DNA of 64,000 nucleotides, taken from assembly GCA_040768925.1 (NCBI GenBank), contig JAXGLZ010000001.1, positions 744,001 through 808,000 of the forward strand. The letters run 5' to 3'. Numbering within the stretch: the first letter of the stretch is position 1; each line of letters begins with the position of its first letter. The notes under the pieces are model-generated. The model was not told the origin of the DNA. It searched no databases and was given only the letters and a program-made list of their open reading frames with translations. Shown here piece by piece: positions 1 to 8,312 of the stretch. This DNA is from CALNBC01 sp040768925. Its GTDB lineage: Bacteria; Bacillota; Clostridia; Christensenellales; CALWSW01. Position numbers and translations under genes: made by a program.

Positions 1-1
1 C

Positions 2-103
2 ATCGACCCCCAGACCGCCGATTTCTGCGATACCGGTCGGATCGAACTGGCCGACGTCCCCGAGATCGAGCCCGCCCTGGACGCCGTTTTGAAAGACGCT
101 TAG
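2..103 (+). CDS. C-terminal fragment of an unidentified protein
   Basis: An open frame enters from the left edge and ends at a TAG after 33 codons, so only the tail of a + strand gene is present. The tail is acidic, with ELADVPEIEPALD near its end. I do not recognise the family and cannot tell the full length. No promoter or start lies inside the window. Codon use matches the neighbours, so I take it as the real end of a gene rather than chance, but a chance open frame is not excluded. Confidence 0.4.
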   Translation: MDPQTADFCDTGRIELADVPEIEPALDAVLKDA

Positions 104-390
104 CCAAAAGCGGTATACACCGGACCCGTTTTTGAAGATGTGGGCCGCCCCGGCGCTGTGTTGTCGGCACTTGAAGGGCGCCCGGCCTTCCCGCGTGCCT
201 CCGTCTTGCTCCGGAACGGCCCGCAGCCTCAAAAATCTTCGGCCTTGCGGGAGCGGATTTTTGTGGCTGGCAAGGCCAGACGACGACTGCGGGCTTGCCG
301 CCCGCCTGGAAGGATAACGCAGCCAGACGCAAATCATGCGCCCCGCAAGGCGGTTTCGGATGATACCGCTCTGGCTGGCGATCGGCGCAA
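104..390. other. Intergenic stretch with no gene recognised
   Basis: About 290 bases between the partial gene and the terminator. Short open frames exist on the + strand but none has a ribosome site or recognisable protein. Nothing else is supported here. Confidence 0.5.
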
Positions 391-425
391 AAAACCCGGT
401 TCGCGGATTCCGCGGGCCGGGTTTT
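385..425 (-). terminator. Intrinsic terminator of the secreted repeat-protein gene
   Basis: AAAACCCGG (391-399) pairs with CCGGGTTTT (417-425) around an inner GCGG/CCGC pair. Read on the minus strand the hairpin is followed by a T run and lies 18 bases past the stop codon at 443. It is nearly symmetric, so it may also stop + strand reads. Confidence 0.75.
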
Positions 426-442
426 GCTTTGCCCCGTAAAAT

Positions 443-2086
443 TCAATCCAAAAGAACGCCGTCGTAGCCGAACAAATAGACTGTTCCGTCAAGCTCAAGC
501 ATTCCGACAGCCCGGATTCCGCTCTCATGCAAATAATACGTCTTGCCGTTTTGGGTGAACCAGCCAGTTTGCAGCTCGCCGTTTTTGTAGTAACAGTAGG
601 TGGACAAGAGATAGGCGTCGGTTTTTTTCAGCCAGCCGGTGTAGCGGCCGAGGAAGTGACCCTCCGAATTGAACTTGCAGCGGATGCCGCCGATGGTGGT
701 GTTCTTCGTCAGGGCCCCGCCGTCTGCCCGGAAGTAATACGTTTTGCCGCCGATTTCCGTCCAGCCCTTGGGGCTGCTTCCGTCCGCGTTTTTGTAACAA
801 AGCGCGCCGTTGACCCGGTAAAAGCCGGATGTGGGCGGCGGGTCGAAAAGCGGGTAAGCCTCGGCGTCGCAAAGCTCAAAATACCGCTTGTTCGGGTCGG
901 CGCCTTTTTCGTTCACCTCGAGCGTGAAGTATTTGCCGTCCTGCTCCCAGGAGTGGTAAGCCATCCCGTATTCGTACTTCGAGCGATATTCGCCGAAAAA
1001 ATAAGAGTAAACGTCCCGCCCTTTGACTTTTTCATGGCTTCCGAAGCGACTGCCGTTTTCCGTGTTGAATTTTGCATAACTCAGATCGCCTTTGTATGCC
1101 GACGGACCATAAAAGTAATCAAGGTGATAAAGAACGCCGTCACAGTTGAAGGTGACGCGGAAAGAGATCGGCCTTATCATAATGCTGCTGATCTGGTCGA
1201 TCTTGTCCGCAAATCCCTCGGGAAGATACAAGGTGTTGAGATTGAGCATGAACGCAAGCTCGTCTTTTTCCCGCTCGTCGGTCCAAACGGAAACGGATGG
1301 ATCGGCGGCAAGAAACGACAAATACCGCCGGAGCTTTTCCACGGAAGGGAAGACGACGCCAATGCTGGAATTGATCGTGTAGCAGCTTTTCGGATCGGCA
1401 GCCAATTCGGCTGCGGGCGGAAAGGAGGCGGAGGCGATCGCGGTTTCGCCGCCTATGGTCACGATGGTTGGCAAAGAACCGCCTGCGGCTCCCCTGCCTT
1501 TTTGGTGCGAAAGCAGCCAGATTTCCTCGTCGAGCTGGTTTTGCGGGGCCGAGCGCGCCGAAAGAACGGCGGCGCCCGCATCGGTAACGCTGTAATAAGG
1601 GAAGGGGTTCTTTGAAACGATGATCCTCGCCGGGTGTTCTGCGGTGGTTTTAAGGCTGTTCAGCCCGCCGAGCAGGTCGGCGTCCTGCAAAACATCATAC
1701 CCGCCGCCTTCGTAGACCGTATCCGAGGCTATCAGCAGACCGACGAGCTTTTCGCCGTCCAGAATGGGGAAATAGGCCTGGTCGGAACGGACGGAGCCGT
1801 CGAGGTTGTACGCGTAAAAGCCCGGCGCGAGCTTCAGCCTGCGGGCCTGTTCTTCCGGATAGCCCCAAAGCTCGTAATCCACCAGACTAGAGTAGGAGAA
1901 TTTCCGAAAGGCAACATCGGTTATTCTTTGGGGAACGGGTTCGGATTGGATATGGAGCGGACCAAAAGCGCCCCCGGCGGCTTTGACCTGCGCGGAGGCG
2001 AAGGCGGGCAGCGCCCCCAAAATAAAAACGGCTGCCAGGAACAAAACAAGCAAATTTTTCCTGCGTTTGGCGCGGTTCAGGCTCAT
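443..2086 (-). CDS. Secreted protein with C-terminal cell-wall-binding-type repeats
   Basis: 547 aa from the ATG at 2086, chosen because AGAAGGGAG precedes it and the protein then begins with a good signal peptide: a basic MSLNRAKRRKN start, a hydrophobic stretch, and cleavage near AFASA. The middle (about 30-420) matches no family I know. Residues 421-547 carry repeated aromatic/glycine units such as GWTEIGGKTYYFRADG and GWFTQNGKTYYLHESG, the pattern of choline/glucan-binding (CW_binding) repeats. These usually hold a protein on wall polymers or bind carbohydrate. I infer an exported, surface-associated protein; its activity is unknown. It is transcribed alone and ends at the terminator near 391-425. 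The longer frame upstream of M1 lacks a ribosome site and would bury the signal peptide. Confidence 0.8.
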   Translation of the reverse strand: MSLNRAKRRKNLLVLFLAAVFILGALPAFASAQVKAAGGAFGPLHIQSEPVPQRITDVAFRKFSYSSLVDYELWGYPEEQARRLKLAPGFYAYNLDGSVRSDQAYFPILDGEKLVGLLIASDTVYEGGGYDVLQDADLLGGLNSLKTTAEHPARIIVSKNPFPYYSVTDAGAAVLSARSAPQNQLDEEIWLLSHQKGRGAAGGSLPTIVTIGGETAIASASFPPAAELAADPKSCYTINSSIGVVFPSVEKLRRYLSFLAADPSVSVWTDEREKDELAFMLNLNTLYLPEGFADKIDQISSIMIRPISFRVTFNCDGVLYHLDYFYGPSAYKGDLSYAKFNTENGSRFGSHEKVKGRDVYSYFFGEYRSKYEYGMAYHSWEQDGKYFTLEVNEKGADPNKRYFELCDAEAYPLFDPPPTSGFYRVNGALCYKNADGSSPKGWTEIGGKTYYFRADGGALTKNTTIGGIRCKFNSEGHFLGRYTGWLKKTDAYLLSTYCYYKNGELQTGWFTQNGKTYYLHESGIRAVGMLELDGTVYLFGYDGVLLD

Positions 2087-2312
2087 CGTCAAACTCCCTT
2101 CTGCTTTTGCAAGCGGCCAAGCGGACAAAGCGGCAACATCGGGAGAAAATCCCGCCAAAAGCATAAGCCCGCGGGTTCCGCCAATGGATCCGCCGCCAAA
2201 ACGAAAAGGCTGGGTGCATGCGGCGGCCCTGAGAAAGGCGGCAAAACAAATGTTTTCATCAATAGGATAGCATGATTATGAAATCTGAAATGTTAAAAAA
2301 TAGTAAATCCCG

Positions 2313-2828
2313 CTATTCCCTGGATGAAAGAAACGCGTAAAATCCGTCCAGCTCCTTCTGGTTTTTGAGGACGGTGGTCTTGTTCCAATAGGTTTCCACA
2401 ATACCGGCGTAATACTTTCGTTTTTCCTTCGTCCGGCCTTCAAAAAGGATCCACCGGATGAACGCAAAATCCAGCTTTTCGGGGCAGCCCTCCGCCACGC
2501 TTTTTCGGGTTTTGCCCCGGTATTTGAAATAACGGGAAACCGCCCGAAAAAGGCAGGAAAACCGGTTGAAATCCAAAAAAATAATGCACTCGGCAAGTTC
2601 CAGCCGCTCTTTTAAAAAGAGCCTGTTGAAATTCCCGTCAATGATCCAGGAATCCCCGGTCATGAATGCGCTAACCAGGCTTTTTGCCTCCCCGGGGTCC
2701 CTTTCCTTCCAGCCCGGGGAAAAATACACCCGGTCCAAATGCAGGACGCCAATGCCGTACGCCTGGCCGAGCCTTTCCGCAAGGGTCGATTTTCCACCCG
2801 CGGAATAGCCGATCACCGCGATTTTCAT
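2313..2828 (-). CDS. P-loop nucleotide kinase, FlaR/adenylate-kinase-like
   Basis: 171 aa starting at the ATG at 2828 behind a GGGGGTG ribosome site. The protein opens with MKIAVIGYSAGGKST, a Walker A loop (residues 7-15), followed by LHLDRVYF and an IIDGNF segment typical of the AAA_17/AAA_18 adenylate-kinase-like proteins often annotated as DNA topology modulation protein FlaR. Such proteins bind ATP and are predicted small-molecule kinases; the substrate is not known and the topology name is historical. The length fits the family. It stands alone between the secreted repeat-protein gene downstream and the divergent ATP-grasp gene. Confidence 0.82.
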   Translation of the reverse strand: MKIAVIGYSAGGKSTLAERLGQAYGIGVLHLDRVYFSPGWKERDPGEAKSLVSAFMTGDSWIIDGNFNRLFLKERLELAECIIFLDFNRFSCLFRAVSRYFKYRGKTRKSVAEGCPEKLDFAFIRWILFEGRTKEKRKYYAGIVETYWNKTTVLKNQKELDGFYAFLSSRE

Positions 2829-2982
2829 CCGCTGTTCACCCCCGATTGTTTGGTTTGCGCATGGGAAAAAAGCATACCACAACAAATGCCGCCCGGGCAA
2901 TCTTTTTTCGGCTTTTTCGGAGGATTTTCCGGGCGGTTTTTCCGCGCCCAAAGAGGGAGGAAAAAGCTTGAGATTTCCACTG

Positions 2983-3011
2983 TTGACAGGGAATCAAAAA
3001 CGCTGTAAAAC
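2983..3011 (+). promoter_or_regulatory. Promoter of the ATP-grasp/kamA pair
   Basis: TTGACA (2983-2988), 17-base spacer, TAAAAC (3006-3011). It predicts a start of transcription near 3018. That rules out the GTG at 3018 as a start codon and supports the ATG at 3087. Confidence 0.6.
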
Positions 3012-3086
3012 AATCGTGTGCGAGCGAATCGCCGACGCATATACTTTGTTTGTATCCAAATACATTTCGAAAGTGATGTGAGCGAA

Positions 3087-4118
3087 ATGGAAGAGAGGAA
3101 CGAGGACGTTCCCCTGCCGCCCCGCCCCAAAGTGGTGGGCATCATTTACAACCTGAAAAAGGGCGCAAAACACTGCGCGCCGGACGCGGAAGCCGAGCTG
3201 GACAGCATTGAAACCGTGAAGGCCATCCGGGAAGCTTTGAAAAAGGCCGGATTGGCCGTCGAACTTTTCGAAGCGGACGAAACGCTGCCCTGCCGGCTTT
3301 TATCGACCCCGATCGACATCGCCTTCAACATCGCGGAGGGCAAAAACGGCCGCGGCAGGGAAGCGCAGATTCCCGCCCTTTTGAACCTGCTGGGCATCCC
3401 CTTCACAGGCTCGGACGAAACCACCCTTTGCCTGGCGCTGGACAAGGCGCTCGCGAAGCGGATCCTTCAAAGCTACCGCATCCGCACCCCGAAATACGCC
3501 CTTTTATCCGACGGCTGCGGCAAATCCGCGGCAAAACTCAGATACCCCGTCATCGTCAAGCCGAACGCCGAAGGTTCCAGCAAGGGGATTTCCGACGTGA
3601 GCGTCGTCCATTCCGCGGCGGAGCTGAAAGCCCTGGCCGGGCGCAACCTTGAACTTTACGGCGGGAGCATGCTGGCCGAGGAATACATCCCCGGCAGGGA
3701 ATTCACCGTCGGCGTGCTGGGAAACGGCGAAAACGCCCGGGTCTTTTTGCCCATGGAGATCGTGTTCAAACGGAATACCCAGGGGGATTACCGGGTTTAC
3801 AGTTTTGGCGTCAAGCAGGATTTTCAAAACTACGTGACTTACGAATGCCCGGCGAACATCCCCGCCGAAGTCGAGCGGGAGCTGATGGGCACGGCAAAGA
3901 AGGTCTACGACATCCTGGGCTGCCGGGATTTTGCCCGGGCGGATTTCCGGCTGGGCAGTGACGGCCGGGTCTACTTCATCGAGATCAACCCCCTGCCCGG
4001 CCTTGCCCCGAACTACAGCGATTACCCCATGCTGGCTTCGGCCTGCGGCGTGCCTTACGACGCGCTGGTCCAAAGCGTGCTTTTTGCCGGGGCGCAGCGC
4101 TGCGGCGTCGCGCTTTGA
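3087..4118 (+). CDS. ATP-grasp ligase, D-alanine-D-alanine ligase family
   Basis: 343 aa from the ATG at 3087 (GTGAT at 3073-3077 is a modest ribosome site). ATP-grasp features appear in order: IVKPNAEGSSKGI (ATP-binding lysine and glycine-rich loop), EEYIPGREFTVGVLG (the central-domain glutamates), ADFRL, and FIEINPLPGL near the C-terminus, with the Mg-binding Glu/Asn. This is the D-Ala-D-Ala ligase fold, which makes an acyl-phosphate from a carboxylate and joins it to an amine. The gene is only 16 bases upstream of a lysine 2,3-aminomutase gene, and no mur or ddl genes are near. I therefore infer a role with beta-lysine or another amino acid rather than peptidoglycan. Housekeeping Ddl remains the alternative. 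Confidence 0.82.
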   Translation: MEERNEDVPLPPRPKVVGIIYNLKKGAKHCAPDAEAELDSIETVKAIREALKKAGLAVELFEADETLPCRLLSTPIDIAFNIAEGKNGRGREAQIPALLNLLGIPFTGSDETTLCLALDKALAKRILQSYRIRTPKYALLSDGCGKSAAKLRYPVIVKPNAEGSSKGISDVSVVHSAAELKALAGRNLELYGGSMLAEEYIPGREFTVGVLGNGENARVFLPMEIVFKRNTQGDYRVYSFGVKQDFQNYVTYECPANIPAEVERELMGTAKKVYDILGCRDFARADFRLGSDGRVYFIEINPLPGLAPNYSDYPMLASACGVPYDALVQSVLFAGAQRCGVAL

Positions 4119-4134
4119 GAGGGGGCGGGCAAAG

Positions 4135-5235
4135 TTGAACCTGGCCAAAGATCCGCAAACCCGTTACCCCCGCTGGAACGACTGGAAATGGCAGTTCGCA
4201 AACAGGATCACGAACGCCGAAGGGCTTTCCAAGGTGCTGCCCCTTTCCGAAGAAGAAAAGGCGGATATCGGCGAATGCCTCAAGAGCTTCCGCATGGCGA
4301 TCACGCCCTATTACGCCTCGCTGATCGATCTGGCGGACAAACACGACCCCATCCGGCGCCAGTGCGTGCCGTCGATTGAGGAAACCCGCCCCTGCGAAAA
4401 CGACCTTTTGGATCCCCTGGGCGAGCTGAAGGACAGCCCCGTGCCCCACATCGTGCACCGCTACCCGGACAGGGCGCTCTTTCTGGTCACGCTGCGCTGC
4501 TCGATGTATTGCCGCCACTGCACAAGAAGGCGGGTGGTGGGGGAGGAGGATAGATCGATCACCGAAAAGGCGCTGAACACCGCCCTTTCTTACATCCGGG
4601 AACACGAGGAAATCCGGGACGTGCTGGTCTCCGGCGGCGACCCTTTGGTGATGAGCACGGAAAAGCTGGAGCACATCATCGCATCCATCCGGCAGATCCC
4701 CCATGTGGACATTTTGCGCATCGGGACCCGGGTCCCGGTGGTGATGCCCATGCGCATCACGGACGAACTGCTCGAGATGCTGAAAAAATACCAGCCGGTT
4801 TGGATCAACACCCATTTCAACCACCCGAGGGAGCTGACGAAGGACGCACAGGAGGCCTGCGCGAAAATCGTGGACGCGGGCATCCCGCTGGGCAACCAGA
4901 GCGTGCTTCTGAAGGGCGTGAACGACGACGCGGAGACGATGAAGCGCCTGCTCCTCGGCCTTGTGCATATGCGCGTGCGGCCCTATTACCTTTACCAGTG
5001 CGATTTGAGCACGGGGATCGGCCATTTCAGAACGACGGTGGAGAAAGGCATCGGGATCATGCATGCCCTCACCGGCAACATCTCGGGCTACGCGGTGCCG
5101 AAATACGTGATCGACGCCCCGGGCGGCGGCGGGAAGATCCCGATCAACTACGAATATGTGATCAGCAGGGACGACAAAGAGGTCGTTATGGAAAACTACC
5201 GGGGGGAAGCGTACAAATACCCCCAGCCCAAATAA
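4135..5235 (+). CDS. kamA: Lysine 2,3-aminomutase (KamA family radical SAM/PLP enzyme)
   Basis: 366 aa starting at TTG 4135, preceded by a GAGGGGGCGGG ribosome site that begins at the upstream gene's stop; no ATG gives a better fit. The radical-SAM cluster motif CSMYCRHC is at residues 122-129 (C122, C126, C129). DAPGGGGK carries the usual PLP-loop signature. Asp290 (CDLS) and Asp327 (VIDAPG) match the two aspartates that hold the lysine side-chain amine in clostridial KamA (Asp293 and Asp330 there). Glutamate 2,3-aminomutases replace these, so L-lysine to beta-lysine is the likely reaction. It is somewhat shorter than the classic 416-aa enzyme. It forms an operon with the ATP-grasp ligase; no ablB acetyltransferase follows. 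Confidence 0.9.
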   Translation: MNLAKDPQTRYPRWNDWKWQFANRITNAEGLSKVLPLSEEEKADIGECLKSFRMAITPYYASLIDLADKHDPIRRQCVPSIEETRPCENDLLDPLGELKDSPVPHIVHRYPDRALFLVTLRCSMYCRHCTRRRVVGEEDRSITEKALNTALSYIREHEEIRDVLVSGGDPLVMSTEKLEHIIASIRQIPHVDILRIGTRVPVVMPMRITDELLEMLKKYQPVWINTHFNHPRELTKDAQEACAKIVDAGIPLGNQSVLLKGVNDDAETMKRLLLGLVHMRVRPYYLYQCDLSTGIGHFRTTVEKGIGIMHALTGNISGYAVPKYVIDAPGGGGKIPINYEYVISRDDKEVVMENYRGEAYKYPQPK

Positions 5236-5269
5236 AAAACAGCCCGCCTTCCGCATTTGAAGGCGGGCT
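5231..5269. terminator. Terminator hairpin after kamA
   Basis: A perfect 11-base stem, AGCCCGCCTTC (5241-5251) with GAAGGCGGGCT (5259-5269). The T run needed for intrinsic termination lies on the minus strand (AAATAAAAAA at 5230-5239). It would stop minus-strand reads best; its effect on kamA transcripts is less sure. Confidence 0.6.
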
Positions 5270-5310
5270 AAGGGCGTCAAAAAAGGCCTGCGGGCCTTTT
5301 TCGCCGGAAA

Positions 5311-5430
5311 GCTTTTCGCTTCGCGCAAGGAAATTTCGGCCACACATGGCCGGAATAACACGGCAAAACTGACGCGCATGTCGCCAGTTTTGATTGAAGC
5401 TCAGGGGCGTCGGCCCCTGAAACCCCGGGG
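5311..5430 (-). repeat. Dispersed intergenic repeat, copy 1 (modules B, C, D)
   Basis: Contains module C (TTTTCGCTTCGCGCAAGG at 5313-5330), module B (CGGCAAAACTGACG at 5361-5374) and module D (a GGGGC/GCCCC hairpin, 5399-5430). The same blocks recur at 21690-21858, 39891-40005, 55965-56095 and 63916-64000; this copy is inverted relative to those at 39.9 and 56.0 kb. Confidence 0.65.
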
Positions 5431-5450
5431 ATGCGTTCGCTGACAGTATG

Positions 5451-5478
5451 AACCCGCCTTTCATGTGAAAGGCGGGTT
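5451..5478. terminator. Hairpin downstream of the NusG-II gene
   Basis: AACCCGCCTTTC (5451-5462) pairs perfectly with GAAAGGCGGGTT (5467-5478) around an ATGT loop, 26 bases past the stop of the minus-strand gene. There is no T run, so it may be a 3-prime-end stabilising or Rho-independent-like structure. Confidence 0.5.
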
Positions 5479-5504
5479 GCTGCATCGTACGGCTGCGCCG
5501 GGGC

Positions 5505-5885
5505 TTATTTTTTGTCGTACACCACGGTGACGACGACGCTGTTCGGCAGGCAGATGATCTGGTTCATCAGCACGCGGGTATCCACGTTTTGCGGCGTGAT
5601 ATGGCCCTGTTCGACGCAGTCCTGATTGTCGCAGGTGGCATAGCTGACGTGAACGTCGCCGCCTTCTTCGATGGTGATGGTGTTTTCGGCGCCGTTGGCC
5701 TGGTGGACGGTATAGCTGGTGGGCTCGTCCAGGGGCAGCCGCACCCATTCCCGGCTGTTGACGGTGACGGACACATAGCCCGTGACGGCCTTCTCGCTGT
5801 CGATGATGAAATATTTTACGCCGAAGAACAAAGCGGCGGCCGCGACCAGAATTCCGGCAATAAGGATGACGTCCTTCTTCTTCAT
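5505..5885 (-). CDS. NusG domain II-containing membrane-anchored protein
   Basis: 126 aa beginning MKKKDVILIAG behind GAGGAGATCAACAC. Residues 6-27 form one transmembrane segment or uncleaved signal. The outside domain has the pattern of the small NusG_II family: GYVSVTVNS, an EGGDVHVSYATCDNQDC segment with paired cysteines, and IICLPNSVVV at the end. These Bacillota proteins resemble the second domain of some NusG factors but are extracytoplasmic, and their role is unknown. In many genomes the gene sits with electron-transfer or ApbE-type genes; here it is alone, divergent from nothing and followed by a hairpin. Confidence 0.82.
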   Translation of the reverse strand: MKKKDVILIAGILVAAAALFFGVKYFIIDSEKAVTGYVSVTVNSREWVRLPLDEPTSYTVHQANGAENTITIEEGGDVHVSYATCDNQDCVEQGHITPQNVDTRVLMNQIICLPNSVVVTVVYDKK

Positions 5886-5919
5886 GTGTTGATCTCCTCA
5901 ATCTTAGACATACTCATCC

Positions 5920-5948
5920 ATTTTATATGATAAACACAAAAAACACAA
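5920..5948 (-). promoter_or_regulatory. Promoter of the NusG-II gene
   Basis: On the minus strand TTGTGT (5943-5948), 17 bases, TAAAAT (5920-5925), about 35 bases before the start codon. Confidence 0.5.
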
Positions 5949-6030
5949 ACCCTTTCGCCGCCCTGTTGCGGATAAAATGTGGCAGAAAACGGTCTTTTCC
6001 GGCTCAAAGCCGCTTTTATCGCGTTCGCCG

Positions 6031-7821
6031 TCAAATCGGGCGGGTTGCGTCCTTCAGCCATTGCCGCTCTTCGTCGCTCATCAGGGGGGAAAGCGTGGAA
6101 TAAACCAGGGCGTGGTAATCGTTCAGCCCGTGCCGTTCCGGCCTGCTCATCAGGGCGGGGTCGATGCCGTCAAGGTCGATGGGCGCAAAGGTCAGCGGCT
6201 CGAAGCGCAGGAATTCGCCGTATTCGTTCTCCCCGTCCGAAACGCAGAGAAGCTCGTTTTCCGTGCGGATGCCGTGGCTGCCCTCGATGTACACCCCGGG
6301 CTCGTCCGTCGTGACCATACCGGGCAGGAGTATTGCGGAATCGTTCCGCTCGGGCACGATGCGCCAGCGGATGCCGTTCGGCGCTTCGTGCACGCCCAGC
6401 ACAAAGCCGACGCCGTGGCCCGTCCCGCACCGATAGTCTATGCCCAGATCCCAAAGGGGACCGCGGGCAAGAATATCCAGATTCACGCCCCGGCAGCCCT
6501 TCAAAAACCGCGCATTTTGCAGGTTCAGCATCCCCCGCGCGACGGCGGTAAAATGCACGCGCTGCTCTTTTGTGATCGGCCCCAGCACAAAGGTGCGGGT
6601 GACGTCCGTCGTTCCGTCAAGGTATTGGGCGCCGGAATCGACCAGCAGAAAGCCCTCCGGCAGGATTTCGGAAAAATCCCGCTCCGTGGCGGAATAATGC
6701 ATCATCGCGGCGTTTTTGCCGTAGGCGCAGATGGTTGAAAAGCTGGGCTCGATGTAGTTTTCCCCCGCTTCCCGCAGTTTTAGCAGGTGTTTGGCGGCGG
6801 AAAGCTCGTTCAGCTTTTCGCCGGCCGCGATGGCCTCTTTCAGCCATTTCATGAACCGGGTCACAGCCAGGCCGTCCCGGATGTGGGAAGCCTTCAGCGC
6901 TTCGATCTCCGCCCCGTTTTTGACGGCTTTCATCAGCGTTGTCGGGTTGGGCGCGTCGATCAGGGAAACCCCCTTCGGGCAGGCGTCCGCCGCGGCGCAC
7001 TGGACCCGTTTTTTATCCAGCAGCAGGCGGGTGTTTTCGGGAAGCGCGCCCAGGGCTGTGTAAATCTCCCCATAGGGAAGAACGGTCACGCCGTCTTTTG
7101 CAAGTTCTTTCCCAAGCGTCGTGGATGCCGCTTCGCTCTGGATGAAGAGCTTCGCCTCCTTTGGGGTGATCAGAGCATAGGCGAGGACCACGGGGGTACA
7201 TTCGACGTCGTTTCCCCGGATGTTGAACAGCCAGGCGATGTCGTCCAGCGTGGTGATCAGATGGGCCGCGGCCCCGAGTTTTTCCATTTCCGCCCGCAGA
7301 CCGCCGATTTTTTCCGCCCGGTCTTTGCCGCAGAAGCGAAGGGGAAGGGAAAAGGCATCGGAGCAGGGAAGGGCGGGGCGGTCCCGCCAGATTTCGCCCG
7401 CAAGGTCGTATCGGGTGACGACGGAGCCGCCGCACTTTTCGGCGGCCGCGGCGAATTTTTCCCGGTCCGCCTCAGAAACCAGTCTGCCGTCAAAGGCTAA
7501 AACGCCGCTATTTGGCAGGTTTTGCTCCGCGAATTCATAGACGTCCGGCACAGTGGGCTCTCCCATGCGCATCAGCGCGGCGCCGGAGTCGAAAAGCTCT
7601 TTTTCCGCCTGGATAAAATAGCGGCCGTCCGTCCAAAGAAAGGCGGAATCCTTCGTCACAGCCAGGGTCCCGGCGGAGCCGGTAAAGCCGGAAAGCCAGC
7701 GCCGGGCGGAAAAATGGGGGTTTACGTATTCCGAATCGTGAAAATCCGAGGTCGGCACGAGGTAAAGGTCGATCCCCCGCTCGGCCATCTTTGATTGCAG
7801 GGCAAGTATTTCGGGTTTCAT
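6031..7821 (-). CDS. Xaa-Pro aminopeptidase (M24B metallopeptidase)
   Basis: 596 aa from the ATG at 7821, which has better spacing from AAGGAG than the ATG one codon upstream. It is the long form with two creatinase-like N-terminal domains and a pita-bread catalytic domain. Metal ligands can be placed: Asp395 (LLVDSGAQY), Asp406 (TTDVTR), His469 (GTGHGVG), Glu507 (TTDEPGVY) and Glu521 (RTENELL), as expected for a two-metal (usually Mn) enzyme. It removes an N-terminal residue ahead of proline from peptides in the cytoplasm. The length matches the APP1-like family. It is a single-gene unit with an extended -10 promoter about 250 bases upstream. Confidence 0.93.
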   Translation of the reverse strand: MKPEILALQSKMAERGIDLYLVPTSDFHDSEYVNPHFSARRWLSGFTGSAGTLAVTKDSAFLWTDGRYFIQAEKELFDSGAALMRMGEPTVPDVYEFAEQNLPNSGVLAFDGRLVSEADREKFAAAAEKCGGSVVTRYDLAGEIWRDRPALPCSDAFSLPLRFCGKDRAEKIGGLRAEMEKLGAAAHLITTLDDIAWLFNIRGNDVECTPVVLAYALITPKEAKLFIQSEAASTTLGKELAKDGVTVLPYGEIYTALGALPENTRLLLDKKRVQCAAADACPKGVSLIDAPNPTTLMKAVKNGAEIEALKASHIRDGLAVTRFMKWLKEAIAAGEKLNELSAAKHLLKLREAGENYIEPSFSTICAYGKNAAMMHYSATERDFSEILPEGFLLVDSGAQYLDGTTDVTRTFVLGPITKEQRVHFTAVARGMLNLQNARFLKGCRGVNLDILARGPLWDLGIDYRCGTGHGVGFVLGVHEAPNGIRWRIVPERNDSAILLPGMVTTDEPGVYIEGSHGIRTENELLCVSDGENEYGEFLRFEPLTFAPIDLDGIDPALMSRPERHGLNDYHALVYSTLSPLMSDEERQWLKDATRPI

Positions 7822-8072
7822 CATTCTCTCCTTAAGGCCGCGGGGCTTACCCCGCGCCGGTTTTAGCGGGCGTATTCCATCCCGCGGTTTATAAAATCCA
7901 TGCAAATCGCGGCGTTCTCCTGCCGGCTTTTCGGCCGGGGCTGCGGTTCGCTCCGCCAAAATCGCCCGGGGCGCGGGCGGGTTTGGCCGGATCTTTGCCG
8001 ATCTGCCGAAAAGCCAAAAAAGATCCGCCGCCGGCCGGCATTCCCGCAGCCGGGATTTCAGGCGTTTTATGA

Positions 8073-8078
8073 ATTATA
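8073..8078 (-). promoter_or_regulatory. Extended -10 promoter upstream of Xaa-Pro aminopeptidase
   Basis: TGGTATAAT on the minus strand (TATAAT at 8073-8078). No good -35 lies at the right distance. The leader to the start codon is about 250 bases and holds a CGCGGGG/CCCCGCG hairpin near 7840-7858. Confidence 0.45.
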
Positions 8079-8102
8079 CCACCATTGGGCATATTTTGGG
8101 TA

Positions 8103-8312
8103 TTGCAAAAAAAGAGGCTCCGTGATACACTAAGTTTCGTAAGTTGTATATACCCGTTAGGGCATGTTTACTACAACTGCTGATTGCGACAGAAACGGAT
8201 CAACGTTTCAATAAAACTTCTTCAAACTCCCCCTTGGAATCGGCAGGGGACTCTCCCTCCCCGCCGCAGGAAGGCAGGCGCTCTGGACCAACGCCCGCCT
8301 TTTTTGCTTTTT
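8103..8312 (+). ncRNA. Candidate small RNA with its own promoter and terminator
   Basis: TTGCAA (8103-8108), 17 bases, TACACT (8126-8131) predicts a transcript from about 8138. It would end at an intrinsic terminator with stem AAGGCAGGCG (8271-8280) and CGCCCGCCTT (8292-8301) followed by TTTTTGCTTTTT. No open frame with a ribosome site lies between, so I infer a noncoding RNA of about 175 nt. It matches no RNA family I can recall. Neither boundary is proven; the -35 and -10 each match consensus at four of six positions. Confidence 0.4.

Noticed and set aside
3985..5379. Long open frame antisense to kamA
   Set aside because: High-GC codon bias on the + strand gene opens the opposite frame; it has no ribosome site and no recognisable protein, while kamA is unambiguous. 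The same holds for long antisense frames at 24991-26439 and 60163-61434.
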